Below are positions 1 through 11,463 of a stretch of DNA of 64,000 nt, in pieces. The position numbers and the translations under genes were made by a program. This DNA is from Antitrichia curtipendula. Lineage: Eukaryota; Streptophyta; Bryopsida; Hypnales; Leucodontaceae. The notes beneath the pieces are model-generated. The model was not told the DNA's origin, did no database searches, and worked only from the letters and a program-made list of their open reading frames with translations. Location of the stretch: assembly GCA_951230915.1 (NCBI GenBank), contig OX579636.1, forward strand, positions 39,491,567 through 39,555,566, read 5' to 3'. Within the stretch, counting starts at the first letter, position 1. Every line of letters starts with the position of its first letter.

Positions 1-840
1 TGCCACAAAAAATTGTTGTTGTATTGGTTGCTAGAGGCTAATAGATAGATTATTGAAGTTCAAAGAAGTAGGATGAACAATATTGATTACTTGTATATAT
101 TGTAAAGATAGGACAAGATGAATACCTCTTTGTTGAACATTTATTTTTTTATGAAAATAAGATTTGGCAGATGCTAAAAAAATATTTTTTCAATATTCTT
201 TTTTTCACCATACGATATTTAAAAAATAATAATAATAATTTTTCTAAAATTTTGGCATCTATTTATAGAATTATTTTCTACTGACCTTGCCCTACTACTA
301 CGGTAGTTGTTGATAGTAAATTGTAAAAGATTATCTAGTTTTCAATCTAATGTATAGCTATATACACACATATACATGATTTTATTAGCTTTTGAATGTA
401 ATTTTTAGCTTTTAATTGAACAAGAGTATTTGCATTGCTTGTGATTGCCAAAGTTGACATCTTGAGCTCAATACACTAAATAGTGAAATTAGGTTGCCCA
501 ACACTAATTTCTCGACATTTACACTATTTGAATATTTATTGTTACTATACAAGAATGTACTACTTTTGAATTAGATTATTTTTGTAATTTTGACTCATGA
601 ACCTCCACGTGTGCAAATAGAAATATTTGTAGAAATATGTGTTGACTTTGATGGCTTGTACAATAACTTTCGTAGGGTAAAGCAACCTGTGAAGGCAATC
701 TAATTTCATTATTCAATGTGCTTAGTCTCATTCCAAATTGCATGCGCTTATTCAAAATTTAAGTTCAACATTCAAGATTATTTTTCATAATTGTAACAAA
801 TTAAATGTATCCAAAATCCATACTTCATACCGATATCTTG
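1..840. other. AT-rich intergenic DNA
   Basis: I see no gene, RNA or clear repeat here. The open frames are short, lack recognisable motifs and have the base composition of their surroundings. Confidence 0.5.
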
Positions 841-842
841 TA

Positions 843-1285
843 CTCCCTCCATCCCATAATGATCATCTTGTTGACCTTAATTTTTTGTCCCAAAATGATT
901 TTCTTGTTGCACTTTGTGACATTGGAATAGGTCAAATTTGGCTTTCGAGTGCTTTCGGGAACTAACAAAACAACTCTGAGTAGTACAATCATCAATTGAA
1001 AGACAAATAAAATGATTGGAGGAATCAATCAACATTATTCTTTCTTATTTTTTGCATCTTTTAGAGTAGTTTATAATTGAAGGAGATGAAGTTTTTAACA
1101 AGCAAAATCAAGGTCCTAACATAGTCTTGGACATATATTACACTTAAAAAGAGCTCTTAAACTCAAAAAAATTTAGGCACTACGAGTGCACTGAATTCTA
1201 CTTACAGTGTAAAACAAATCTTTAAAATGTTATTTTTAGCCTTAAGCCAATACATTTTGTCCAACAAGATCATTTTGGGAAGGAG
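843..1285. mobile_element. Stowaway-like MITE (TA target site)
   Basis: The left end reads TA|CTCCCTCCATCCCATAATG and the right end, read on the other strand, TA|CTCCTTCCCAAAATGATC, so terminal inverted repeats are bounded by a TA on each side (841-842 and 1286-1287). The CTCCCTCC start is the typical end of Stowaway MITEs of the Tc1/mariner superfamily. The inside is AT-rich and non-coding. A second, internal copy of the end-like motif (TCCCAAAATGATTTTCTTGT) lies near 889. The element is a non-autonomous passenger; no transposase is visible. Confidence 0.75.
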
Positions 1286-1286
1286 T

Positions 1287-1786
1287 AAATTAAATCTATA
1301 GTCAACATATTAACAATTAAGATTTTCTTAATTATTTTTATTATCTGTAAGGTAAAATAAACTACTAGTTATTAACTTTCATAATAGGGCTACCAATATG
1401 ATTATGGTAACTTTGTTACGGATTATAGAAGTGGACTTTTACTGCAACCTTCTTCAAAGAGTCCCTATAGGAAGTTCTAAAATGAACAATAATTGTTTCT
1501 AAAATGGACTATCAATTATTTGAGCACAATAAGATTTGTCAAATATTACTTCATACTTCACCAATAGATGGAATAAGAGCCAAGGAGAATCCTTTTCAAA
1601 ACTAAAGTGTGTCCACTTAATTTATCTAAATGAGAATTGGTTGCCCAATTGCCTTCTTACAAATGTTAGAAGAATTCACAGTTCATTTAAGTTTAATAAT
1701 GATTGCATTTAGAAACCTAAAGTATTACTTTTTGATTATCACAGTGCTTGCTTTTTTATCAAGGCCTATGTTTTTTCAGACTGCAC
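1287..1786. other. AT-rich intergenic DNA
   Basis: Nothing recognisable: no splice-supported coding region and no clear repeat structure. Confidence 0.4.
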
Positions 1787-1998
1787 ATGTATGGGTTTTG
1801 CAAGGCCTATGATCAAGAATAGGCACCTACCACAGAATACTTGCAAATTCATAAGTAATTCATATATGCTCCAAAAAATATTAAAGCACTTGTGTTACAT
1901 TTCACATCAATTTTTCTTCAAGCGAAAAATAAGGGAAAATATTTTCAGGCATCTGAAACCCATCAGAAAGGCCGATCAGCCCTTAAAGGGTCGCTATT
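1787..1998 (+). repeat. dispersed repeat, copy with intact TTAA
   Basis: This stretch is a diverged relative of 63441-63632. Both run through a GRCCTATG..CA..AATAGG motif, then AAATTYATAAGTMA, and end in ARGCSGAYCAGCCCTTAA. Here the TTAA (1983-1986) is followed by AGGGTCGC, whereas in the 63-kb copy it is followed by CCCCTAAATGACGG. This copy therefore looks like an unoccupied target of the TTAA-flanked elements described elsewhere in the window. Confidence 0.5.
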
Positions 1999-3062
1999 GA
2001 GCACACTACCTTATCTCATCAAGGATCAAGGTTCCAGATTACTATGTATTAGATTCTACATGCAAACTTCACAATACCTTCCAAAACCTCATTTTTTATT
2101 CAATCATATGCTCAAGAAAACCCTGGCAGAGCTACGAAATGCATGACATTAGCTTCTACGAGCAATGGTATCTTTCAGCTTCCAAGATCATCTGCACTCA
2201 ACACGCAAATCAGCACAACGTGCAAAATGATATAATCATTGATTTTCTTAGAATTTAGTCCTACACCAATCCACATCATAAGTTCAAATCAAGATTATAG
2301 ACACATTAGGTTTTGCAATTGCTACTACAAAATGTTAGTCAGTTTCACGACCATCTCTTAGTGAACACTAAACCCTCTGCCTCCTCTCATTAGCTCGAGG
2401 AAGAATATCGACTTCGAAGTGGATCGTACGTAATGCAAACAACGCTTCTGAGGAGATGGCTTATCAAGGTCCCAATGCAAAGAACTCCAGACCACAATGG
2501 AAAATGCCACTTACTAACATGCATTACCTGTAGACAAAGATCCAGATTTAAATTTGCGGGAACGAAACTCTGAAGAGTTAATTCCTCTGCAACGAAACGC
2601 AGACTACATGTTAAGTATTTACATCGAAATGTAAATAGTGTACTCGATACACCTGAGGAACATTTAAACGATGCAGCACAAGGGGGTAACAGGAGCATAA
2701 TCAGGTACAGCTAGCGGTCGATATAAGAACAATAGGAAGGAGGATTTACATACATGCGCACATTCGTATTCTGATGCAATTGGTTGACTTGGAAAAACAC
2801 AAAAATGAAAAAGTTAATGACAGTGAAATTCGGGATTAGACTAAAAATATTGCGATGCAAAGATCAAACTAATTATCAGCAATCGTGAATTCATCCCTAG
2901 TAACAACGTTTAAATGAAGTCACAAAAACAGTCACGGTGTAGTTGTAGTTCATTTCAAAGTAGAAGACAGAATAAACTCAAAATTTGTCAATTTCCGTTA
3001 TATTGTATTGACCTCAGAAGGTACAATCAACACAAAACCTGACAATTCTCCATGTAAGGCAT
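1999..3062. other. RPS19 downstream region
   Basis: No gene is recognised. The part next to 3062 should contain the 3' untranslated region and poly(A) site of the minus-strand RPS19 gene, but its extent cannot be set from the sequence alone. Confidence 0.4.
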
Positions 3063-4318
3063 CTAAGCAGCATCAACAGTAATACGACCAGCAACCTGGT
3101 CCAAATCACGTTGCCCGTTCGACGTGATACGTCGTCCTCTGCCACAAAAAAAAAGGAATACCATCAAAGAAAGAATCTCTAATTCTTAGACTGAACCATG
3201 CATTGCATAATATCTAGTAGAGAAGTCATCCTAACAACTAACTAGTAAACCCGTTCAAGAAAAACTAACCACGTAACTCCAATTTACAACTGGTAAAGTT
3301 TATGCTGGAGACGGCTATAAATAACGTTATAAAATGCCAGGTTTCGGAGAATTTCAGAAAAACTAGGTTGGGGGGCAGGGGTTTCCAACTAGTCACGATG
3401 AGTACAAAGCTGAATATACCAAAATATAGAAAATAGATTTTCTTCTCTTTCAACTGGTGACCAGTCCGTTGTGATACTCGGTTCAAAAGCAACAAAAAGC
3501 AGGCCCCGTTCAATTTCAAGTATAAAAAAATTGCGTCAAACTCACCCCTTGGGATCCTTCTCGACAATGTCAAGAAGCTCGAGCTGCTTCAGGCATTGTC
3601 TGGCGATGGAGCCACTAGCCTTGGCAAAGTGCGACGGCCTCGATCCATTGCTCTTGCGACCACCGTAAATCTTGCGGAACGCGCCCACTCCAATACCTCC
3701 CCTGAGGTAAATCTTCCTCGCCATGGAAGCTTTACAAGACAAAAAATAATTCAGCATTATTATCATGTACATGTCACATATTGCATGTTGCCAGTACTCT
3801 GAAAACCTGAATTCCATCACTAAAATCCGATTCACGTCACTCAAAACCCTATTTTCGGAGCGAGGTCACCAACTCCATGATAACCTAAACCCTAAATGCT
3901 AACAATACAGCCTCGGTCAACGCAGCTTACCAGTTCTGATGTAGAACCAATCGGCGTCATAGGGAGCAAGCTCCTTAAAAGTTGCGGTCTTCACAAGATC
4001 AGCCCATACTGGGACTTCGAGCTGCACAAACGAAACAAAATCAGGGGAAAAGTAATAACGAGCCCTAGCACCTTACAAATTAGGTCAACAAAAAAAAGCC
4101 TCCAACAAAAAGAGGATAGAAAAACACTCGCACACTTTCAACCCCTCTCAAGTATACGAAATCCTCTTAAGCAAATCCTCCTAAACAAGACATTTCACAA
4201 AATTTTAACAGTCCCGAAACTCAAAGAGAAAAATGCTTACCTTGCCGGACCGTTTGAGATGGGCAGCATAACTGCGCACGAACTCGTGGGAGGAGACATC
4301 CTTCACCGTCTTCGCCAT
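3063..4318 (-). CDS. RPS19: 40S ribosomal protein eS19
   Basis: Structural protein of the small cytosolic ribosomal subunit, needed for 18S rRNA 3'-end maturation and 40S assembly. Four minus-strand exons are 4241-4318, 3931-4021, 3546-3729 and 3063-3138. All introns (219, 201 and 407 bp) have GT..AG borders, and the spliced frame is open for 142 residues, the usual family length. The protein starts [20 protein letters not shown]. Family landmarks follow in order: [60 protein letters not shown], and the C-terminal [18 protein letters not shown]. Every exon junction restores these conserved words, so the model is firm. A telo-box lies about 100 bp upstream of the ATG, as in many plant ribosomal-protein promoters. 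It appears intact and expressed. The exact transcript ends are unknown. Confidence 0.97.
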
Positions 4319-4460
4319 GGTGGTGGAAGATGAGAGCAAACGTCCGGCGACAGAAGGCGGAAAAAGAGGTGCGCAAGGGCGCCTTCTTTCGACTATACTC
4401 TCCCTTTCGCCCGTCACCCACAAACCCTAATCTAAGAACCGGTCTGTCGGGCTCTCCACC
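4319..4460 (-). promoter_or_regulatory. RPS19 promoter with telo-box
   Basis: AAACCCTAA at 4422-4430 is a telo-box, a motif known from plant translation-machinery promoters. It sits 104 bp upstream of the RPS19 start. The surrounding pyrimidine-rich tract (about 4380-4410 on the plus strand) falls where the 5' leader would be. No TATA box is evident. Confidence 0.55.
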
Positions 4461-4500
4461 TCCGGGTATTTACGGAGTCGAATTTACTGGTGACACACTA

Positions 4501-4739
4501 CTATAGTGTGCCCTGTGCCGTTGCCAAAGTAATTGCCAGAGTAAAAGTAATTTTCTAATTTGAAATTCATATAAAAAATTTGAAATTTAATAATTTTCAC
4601 ATCTTAGGTTGGAACACCACAAAACAAAGCCTGTGCACCCCTCCTTGCAAAGAGCTTTCTGACAATACCAAAAACGCGACCAAGGGATGCGTGGTCTAGG
4701 AAATCTCAATATAACAAACAATAGCCTAATTTAATGGAT
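4501..4739 (+). repeat. ~240-bp repeat, unit A
   Basis: First of three adjacent diverged units. The shared order is GTGCC(T/C)GTGCC..TTGCC, AAAGTAATTTT, a GTGCA..CCTCCTTG block, an ACGCGACC-like block, a GG(T/A)C..GAAATCTCA block, and AACAAAC..TTAATGGAT at the end. Non-coding. The fourth copy of the family lies in the palindrome arms (52893-53130 and its mirror). Confidence 0.65.
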
Positions 4740-4987
4740 AAAAAGACTATTGCGTCATGTGCCATTGACACAATCAAAAGAAAGATAAAAGTAATTTTTT
4801 CATTTTTTTTAAACACAAAATAACTCAAAAATCCATAACTTTCACACTCTAAGTTCAAATGCCATAAAACAAAGCTTGGGCATCCTCCTTGATGAGGGCT
4901 TTCCGATGATACCAAACACGTGACTGAGGGACGCTCGGTCCAAGAGATCTCATCATAACAAATAAATAAACAAACAACCTAACTTAA
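4740..4987 (+). repeat. ~240-bp repeat, unit B (ends at TTAA)
   Basis: Second unit, with GTCATGTGCCATTGAC, GGGCTTTCCGATGATACC, CACGTGACTGAGGGACGC and CAAGAGATCTCATCA. Its end, CCTAACTTAA, is interrupted exactly at the TTAA by the element that follows. Confidence 0.65.
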
Positions 4988-5696
4988 CCCCTAAAAGACT
5001 GTGTCTATGTTTTCACCAAAAGAACTCCAAAACTGCCATTTCTAGTACAAGCACCAAATTTTAGGAATTTTTTTGGGGGATACGTGTAACTGTAGGATCT
5101 TATAGTCCACTAGTTTGAGAAGATGTGGAAAACATTTCAGAAATTTTCACCATGTAGATTGCAAGATATTAGCATTTGAAGTGACAAAATCCCTTTTGGG
5201 GCCTTGCAAAAAATTGAGCAACTACACTTCACAAGATCACATTTGTATGAAAAATTGTCCAAAATGGTGGTGCTTCTTTGGATTCATTCTTCTAGTGAAG
5301 CTGATTATATGTTTGAAAAGTTTCAAATCATTTGGAATTGTACAACTGTCCACAAACTAAAATTCCTCAACACTTTTGACTCGTTGATCAAAATGGAATG
5401 ACTCAAAGCTTTTCACATATGTATAACTCTAGAAAACCAATTTCAAATTTTTGTTTTTGAAAAAAATATTTTTTTCAAATTTGTCTAGACTACCCATTTA
5501 CGGGAAAACAAACAAACATATTAGGCCATAAATTTTGACTCATACTTCCAAATGTCATGAAGTTTAGTGCATATGAAAGATATTTATGGTCCCCACCTTT
5601 TATTAAAATTTTAGCCTAAAATATGCAAATTCCTAGTCACGGGTATCTGCTTATAATTTCTATGTTGCCAAAAAACACATGCTAGTCCTTTAGGGG
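4988..5696. mobile_element. TTAA-flanked, piggyBac-like non-autonomous element
   Basis: The 709-bp element begins CCCCTAAAAGACT and ends AGTCCTTTAGGGG, an imperfect terminal inverted repeat, and is bounded by TTAA on both sides (4984-4987 and 5697-5700). TTAA duplication with ends starting CCC is the hallmark of the piggyBac superfamily. Removing it joins repeat units B and C as CCTAACTTAATGGATGG, which matches the uninterrupted A/B junction CCTAATTTAATGGAT, so the empty site is visible. No transposase is encoded. Related internal sequence occurs at 31409-32187 and, more weakly, 62480-63120. Confidence 0.7.
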
Positions 5697-5700
5697 TTAA

Positions 5701-5995
5701 TGGATGGATTATTGTGCCTTGTGCTGTTGCCACAACCAAAATAAAAGTAAAAGAATTTTTTTTAATTTTTTAATTTCATTAAAACTTTGAAATTCAATAA
5801 CTTTCCCATTATATGTGTAAACACCACGAAACAAAACCCGTGCACTCCTCTTTACCAAGGGCTTTCCAACAATACCAAGCACGTATCCAAGAGACGTAGG
5901 ATCGAGTAGATCCCACTACATCAAACAAACAAATAAAACAAAACAAACAAATAAAAATAAACAAAACAAGCAAATAAACAATCTATCTTAATGGA
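5701..5995 (+). repeat. ~240-bp repeat, unit C
   Basis: Third unit of the array, with GTGCCTTGTGCTGTTGCC, GTGCACTCCTCTTTACC, GGGCTTTCCAACAATACC, AAGCACGTATCCAAGAGACG and AGTAGATCCCACTACA. It is followed by an AAACAAA-rich tail and TTAATGGATGG. It continues unit B across the TTAA element. Confidence 0.65.
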
Positions 5996-7500
5996 TGGAT
6001 GATTTGGTAGTTGTTGTATATTGTCACTCATATTTGTGTTATGTAGAGGATGAGAACAAAGAATGAATTCACTTGCAATAATTATTTTGTAGTAATTTTC
6101 CAATTAGAACAATGGAATGAGGTGTTGTATATATCATTGATTTGTTTTGAACTAAAAATTGACAAACTAGCTAGCAAAATCTTAGATGTTTTTTTGTTTC
6201 TTGTAGGGCAGGGCGGGCAATGCATGTGGCCATCAACGACAAGGATGAAATTAGTACGTAGTGGCAACTTTCCCAAATTGACAACAGAGGGTGAAGCTTA
6301 GGATTGTTAGGAGGGCAAGAGAATACACTTCTACAAAGAAAACTTTTTCACACCTATTATTCACTTTCGAAGGAGAATAGGGGTAGTCACACCTTCTTCA
6401 CTGCACACCTATTCTTTAGAAAATGAGAACATGGTGGCTCCCCATTGGCTCTCTGCAGCAAAATATTTTTCTCTTGCAAAATATTTTTTTCATCCGTTAT
6501 TCTAGACGTGAATAATAGGTATAAAGAAGATTTCTTCATAAAAGTATATTCTCTTACCCTCCTTGCACTCCTACATTTCATCTCATTGATGATGATTTGG
6601 GGAAGTTACTGTTGTTGATTTTAGTCTTGTCATCTATGGCTAAAGGCTTTGCCTGCCCCTACACTAGGACCAATGAGCAACACCTACAATTTTGCTAGCT
6701 GGCTTGTCTATTTTAGTTCAAAATAAATCATTAATGTGTGCAACAACTCATTTCATTGTTTAGATTGGAATAATACTATATAAAAGTTATTGCATGTGAA
6801 TCCAATCTTTGTTCTCATCCTCCACACAACACAAAAAGGTTGTCACACTTTCTTCATCCAAAACTACTCTCCACTGACTCATGTTTTCTCTCACCAACTT
6901 TTCATTCTTCATAGAAGTTTGTTTTGTGACTATCCCTATTGGCGCATGAAGTTCCGGTAGCCATGAAGCATAAACCCTTGTAACAACTATTGATCAATGT
7001 TTTGTCTAGAAACCCATGGGACAAGGTAGAAATGAATTATGTGGGATCTACCCATTGTTTGAGCAAGTTGCATCATGGTGCTCTGACTACTGGGGAGGTT
7101 AGAGTTTTGACTATTTGCAAGAATTTAGAGAGAGTAAAGAGCATTAATGATGTGTTGCATTGGTCTTTTGCCTCTACAAGGTGTATGTAGTATCTTTTGC
7201 AATATGTACAAAGATTAATAGTAGGACAAAGACCTTTAGAAGAAGCAATTGGAGAAGTAGATGTTGGATGATTTGAAAGAAATTCAGTTCAGTAGTTGAT
7301 CGGAATAGAAGGACTTGGAAATGATTTGAAGGAGGTTGCAACTGCGCTCTTGGAGAAGGTGATGGGATTGCTTTAAGCAAAAATGAAAGTGGAGAATGGA
7401 TTGCGAGTGGAGGAGGTGTGGAACTGGGTTATGATACAGCTAATATAGGAGCTGTATAATGTGAAAGAAATTAAAAGGTCAAAATCAGAGATTTGAAGAG
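5996..7500. other. AT-rich intergenic DNA
   Basis: No gene recognised. The short open frames carry no known domain and no splice-supported continuation. Confidence 0.4.
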
Positions 7501-8480
7501 ACGGCAACAATACGGAATTTCCAAAAGGAGTTACATCATGAATGTTGTGGCAAAGCATGTGTTCATTTTAGGATTCATATTTCATTTGTACTTCTTGAAG
7601 TAGGATTTTGATTGCACAATCTACCAACTGTGATTAGGCCAAAAGCATGAAACTAAAAACTTTGAATGTTGAGATATAAAACCATGGATGAAGACAATAT
7701 TACAAAAGTTGTAAAAGGAGTTGCAGCATAAATGTTGTGAATTTAGAGCAAGCATATGTTCATTTTAGGATTTTAGCTTTACCTCTCACTTTTTTTAAGT
7801 GGGATATTCATTAAATGATCTACAAATTGTGATTAGGCCAAAAATGTGAAATAAAAAGATTTGAAAACTTAGACATGAAACTATAGATAAGAATAGCATC
7901 ACAAAAGCTTTGAAGGAATTGCAACGTCAATGTTGTGGAAGTATATGTGTTCATTTTAGGGGTTTTGCTTCATCGCCGCTACAAGAGAAAGGGGTGTTTT
8001 AAGTATAGTCCTAGAGATAAGATTTTAAGTAATGACTTTTATAGGAGATTTTTAGTAAGAATTTATTCAAAACACGTGTCTTTTTAGTAAAACTTTACTA
8101 AAAAGACACGTGTTTTGAATAAATTCTTACTAAAAATCTCCTATAAAAGTCATTACTTAAAATCTTATCTCTAGGACTATACTTAAAACACCCCTTTCTC
8201 TTGTAGTGCGCCCACCATCTTCAAGCAAGTTAATTGTGGAATGATTGATTTTGATTAGGCAAACGGAGTGAAGCAGAAGGAATTGAAAGTTGAGACATGA
8301 AAATGTAGACAAGAACAACATCATGGAAGCTACTAAAGTAGATACAACATGAATGTTATAGATCTAAAACAAACATGGGTTCATTCTAGGGGTTTTAAAT
8401 GCTTTACCTTCCACCATCTTAGAGGAAGGTATATATTAATGGAATGATCTACTGATTTTGATTAGGCAAAAAAAATGAAG
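7501..8480 (+). repeat. ~195-bp tandem array, four to five units
   Basis: The word GTTCATTTTAGG (or GTTCATTCTAGG) recurs at 7561, 7758, 7949 and 8379. The last interval equals 195 bp once the 232-bp MITE and its 3-bp duplication are removed. Each unit also contains TGATTAGGCCAAAA or TGATTAGGCAAA, a GACATGAAA..TAGA block, and AAGGAGTTGCA..AATGTTGTGG. The units are diverged, AT-rich and non-coding. Confidence 0.75.
7977..8208. mobile_element. CACTA-type foldback MITE
   Basis: The 232-bp element is almost entirely one inverted repeat with arms of about 115 bp around position 8092, and I see very few mismatches. Ends are CGCTACAAGAGAAAGGGG and CCCCTTTCTCTTGTAGTG, i.e. CACTACAAG-type termini. A 3-bp CGC duplication (7974-7976, 8209-8211) fits the CACTA (En/Spm) superfamily. 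It interrupts the third unit of the 195-bp array. A transcript through it would form one long hairpin. Confidence 0.85.
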
Positions 8481-8501
8481 CAAAAGCATCAAAAACATGG
8501 A

Positions 8502-9100
8502 TGTCCAATGCTTGTGGACAAAATCCTTCATTTACTTGATTGTTCCCTTGGTGTAGAGAAAAATTACCATATCATCATTGGTTTCATTGGTTCGATGCAT
8601 AGCTTCACTCTAGGACCGGATGTGTAAGGGAATTATATTTGTGAAAGCTCATTTGTAGTTGCATTATTGTCCCATAGAAGTTCCTTCACAATTCCTTTCT
8701 TCTTAAACAAACCCATTTTGTCCGACGGACAAAATTTGGAATCACATCACAACTTGATCCCAAATTTATCCACTACAATTATGGCTTCATCTTGAGTTTT
8801 AGCGGGAGTGGTTGATGACATGGCATTTTCATCAAGCGATTGTCCGTCAAGTGTAAAAGCCCCACTAGACAAAACCTAGCCTTTGACCAATTAAATTGTA
8901 GAGATTTTTGTCCACAATTTGTGGACGTCCATGTATGAACAAGTCTCTAAGGCCCAATTTAGATTAGGATGTCCGGTGCAATCGGATGAAATCCTTTGTC
9001 CACCACTTCATCCGCCTTGGTGTGGAGGAAAATTGCCATATCATCAAGCATTTTGTTCATCCAGTCAATGGTTTCACAGTTGGAACAAGACATCCAGTGA
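8502..9100 (+). repeat. diverged direct repeat, two copies
   Basis: Segments at about 8502-8610 and 8968-9095 share the order GGATGTCC, GAAATCCTT or AAAATCCTT, CTTGGTGTRGAG, AAAATTRCCATATCATCA, then a GGTTTCA word. They lie about 465 bp apart. No coding support; possibly an old element duplication. Confidence 0.45.
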
Positions 9101-10665
9101 CATTGTACTTTACCATGTTCATGTCAAAGTTTTATAACTATTACATATCAAGTAAAAATAGAATTGCGGCAATACACTAATTTTTATACATAAGCATTAA
9201 TTTAGATTATATACATCATTTAACCTCATTCTTTGAAATTAGATTTAAGAAGTCACTTTAAAAATATTCTAAAAATGTTCTACAAATAATATAACAACAC
9301 TTTAAATCTATTCAAATAATATTCTATTAATATTCTTAAAATTTTCTAAAAATAGTCAATTAAATTTAAAAAAGTCAATTCAAATTCCAATATTGAATTT
9401 CTTCATTAGTAGTTTCTAGCTCTTGCTCCACACTTCAAACACTTCATATCAAAGGTTGAATTCAATAGCTGCTCCATGCAAGCTCAAAAGATGCAAAATC
9501 ATTCCCACTACATTTTTGTAAAGGAAATAAAACAATTTTCAATAATTGAATTTGACTAGTTAGAAAAATAGCAAGTGGTTGTGAAGCAAAATAGAAAAAG
9601 AATCTAGAGAAATTTCTTTACATATGTATATTTGTTAAATTTCAAGAACCTAAAGTAGCTTTAAGAATTAAAATGGGCATGTCTTTAGTTCTTGCATGCA
9701 GTGACGCATTATGTGACGCATACATTAATACATAAAAATTAAGTTAGAATATTGGCATTTCATATTTAAACTTTCCTTTAGGTCAGTGGTAGAAGATTTA
9801 CTATACTTGCAGTACTTCTTTTTCAATACAATGTCTATGACTAATTTCTAGAAGTTAAAAAGTGCATTGCAAGAAAAAAGTTCATGGATTTTAGTAACAC
9901 CAATGTGAATTCAAATTGTATTTTAAAAACATATGAAGTAACGTTTGTTTACAAAGTCCATGTGAAGTGATAGGAATTGTATGTCCACTAATAATTACCA
10001 CATATCCATTGTATTTTGTATATTAAGTGCATATGAAATGTAGTTCTTTTATTTAATACATATAAAGTGAAGTTCAACTATACTAACTATATTATGTTTT
10101 GTAAAAAAGACATTTATTTCTAGTACTAGCTTAAGTGAACTGTAGTTGTTTTATTGTAACTTTATGTTCAGTACAAGTTTGGATATGGTAGAGATTATAG
10201 ATCCAAAAATATTATTATTTTCCATAGGTTTGATACTTTCACAAAGTGTATGATGTAGGTGTATTGTTGTTTGTCTACCATGGATCCATCTCATAGAAAG
10301 CTTGTTGCAGTCCTAATTTTACAATTTGCATCCTTCATTGCTTTGTTCTTTACATCCTCTATCGATGTAGAGGTTAGTACAAGTTTAAAACAAAATGCTA
10401 TGCTTTTTATACAACAAGTTTTCTTTGAAAATGAAAAAAAATGGGTGAAAACAAGGAAGGATCTAATTGTACAGTAGGGTCCTAGGATAAGCTTCTGAAG
10501 TCCGGTAACCCATCTCTAACTTTTTTACTACCTCCACAATTGTTCAATCGTTTGATTCTTGGAGATCTATAGTGAGTAATGCTACTATTGCTAGCAATCC
10601 TCAGAGATATTTTTGATGGATTGAGACTATTATTTCTTTCTTAGCTGTAATTCAAATTTTAGTGT
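9101..10665. other. AT-rich intergenic DNA
   Basis: Nothing recognisable in about 1.5 kb. The open frame at 10259-10477 has no recognisable motif. Confidence 0.4.
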
Positions 10666-10738
10666 TACTACAAGAAAAAAGGCAAAATTCTATCCTCTTT
10701 CAGATTTTAAACTTCTTGCCCTTCTTCCTCTTGTAGTG
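10666..10738. mobile_element. miniature CACTA-like element
   Basis: A 73-bp stretch starts TACTACAAGAAAAAAGGCAA and ends CTTGCCCTTCTTCCTCTTGTAGTG. The two ends are imperfect inverted copies of the CACTACAAG terminus seen at 7977. No matching 3-bp target duplication is visible, so this is a relic or very short MITE. Confidence 0.45.
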
Positions 10739-10969
10739 TAGACTTTTGATTTCTTCCACCAAAGCACCAACCCCACACATTGACCAAGATGCTCTCCTAC
10801 TAATTCTCCCAACCAAATTCTTCTATCTACAACACGCAACACCTTTATAGCAACTTCATGCTAAGTTCAAAACTTAATCTAGTGAAGTTACATTCCAACT
10901 AACTACTTTCATCAATGATTCATACTCCAACAAAAAGTTCATCTTTTGAGAGAAGCTTGATGGTGTCTA

Positions 10970-11461
10970 AGGTAAAACAGCCCATTACGGACCTTTTACC
11001 CATTACGGATTCCTAGGAATGATCCCATTATGGTTTTCTTTTAATGAATCATGGTTCTCTTCCAGTGAATTAAATCTGCGCCACAATCAATGGGTTAGGT
11101 AACTGGAATGGAGTAATTAGTAACCACAATAGGAACTTCCAGCTTTTTAGTGTTAATTCATTGTAGGATGTGATTTTTTCAGGCCTTCTATTTAAAGAAA
11201 TATTGTGACCGCAATAGGTGAGTTAGATGAGTGTTATGGATATAATTTTTGTTGGTTTTGGGTTAGTCTACAGGCTCTTTTAGCCATGATGGGCAGAACA
11301 CTTCAAAATTTTATAACAAATTCACACTTTATCAAAAAAATATAATTTCAACTGCTCTCACCATCTTTATCACTTGTGTTTGTGTGAGAAAAAAAAAAAA
11401 AAAATTCAGTAATGACATGAGGGCAAACCCCCCATTTGGTCCGTAATGGGCTGTTTTACCT
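10970..11461. mobile_element. TA-flanked MITE
   Basis: The terminal inverted repeat of about 24 bp begins AGGTAAAACAGCCCATTACG and is mirrored at the right end as CGTAATGGGCTGTTTTACCT, perfect over this length. TA lies on both sides (10968-10969, 11462-11463), which suggests Tc1/mariner-type insertion. The CATTACGG word recurs just inside the left end. The 492-bp interior is non-coding. Confidence 0.7.
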
Positions 11462-11463
11462 TA

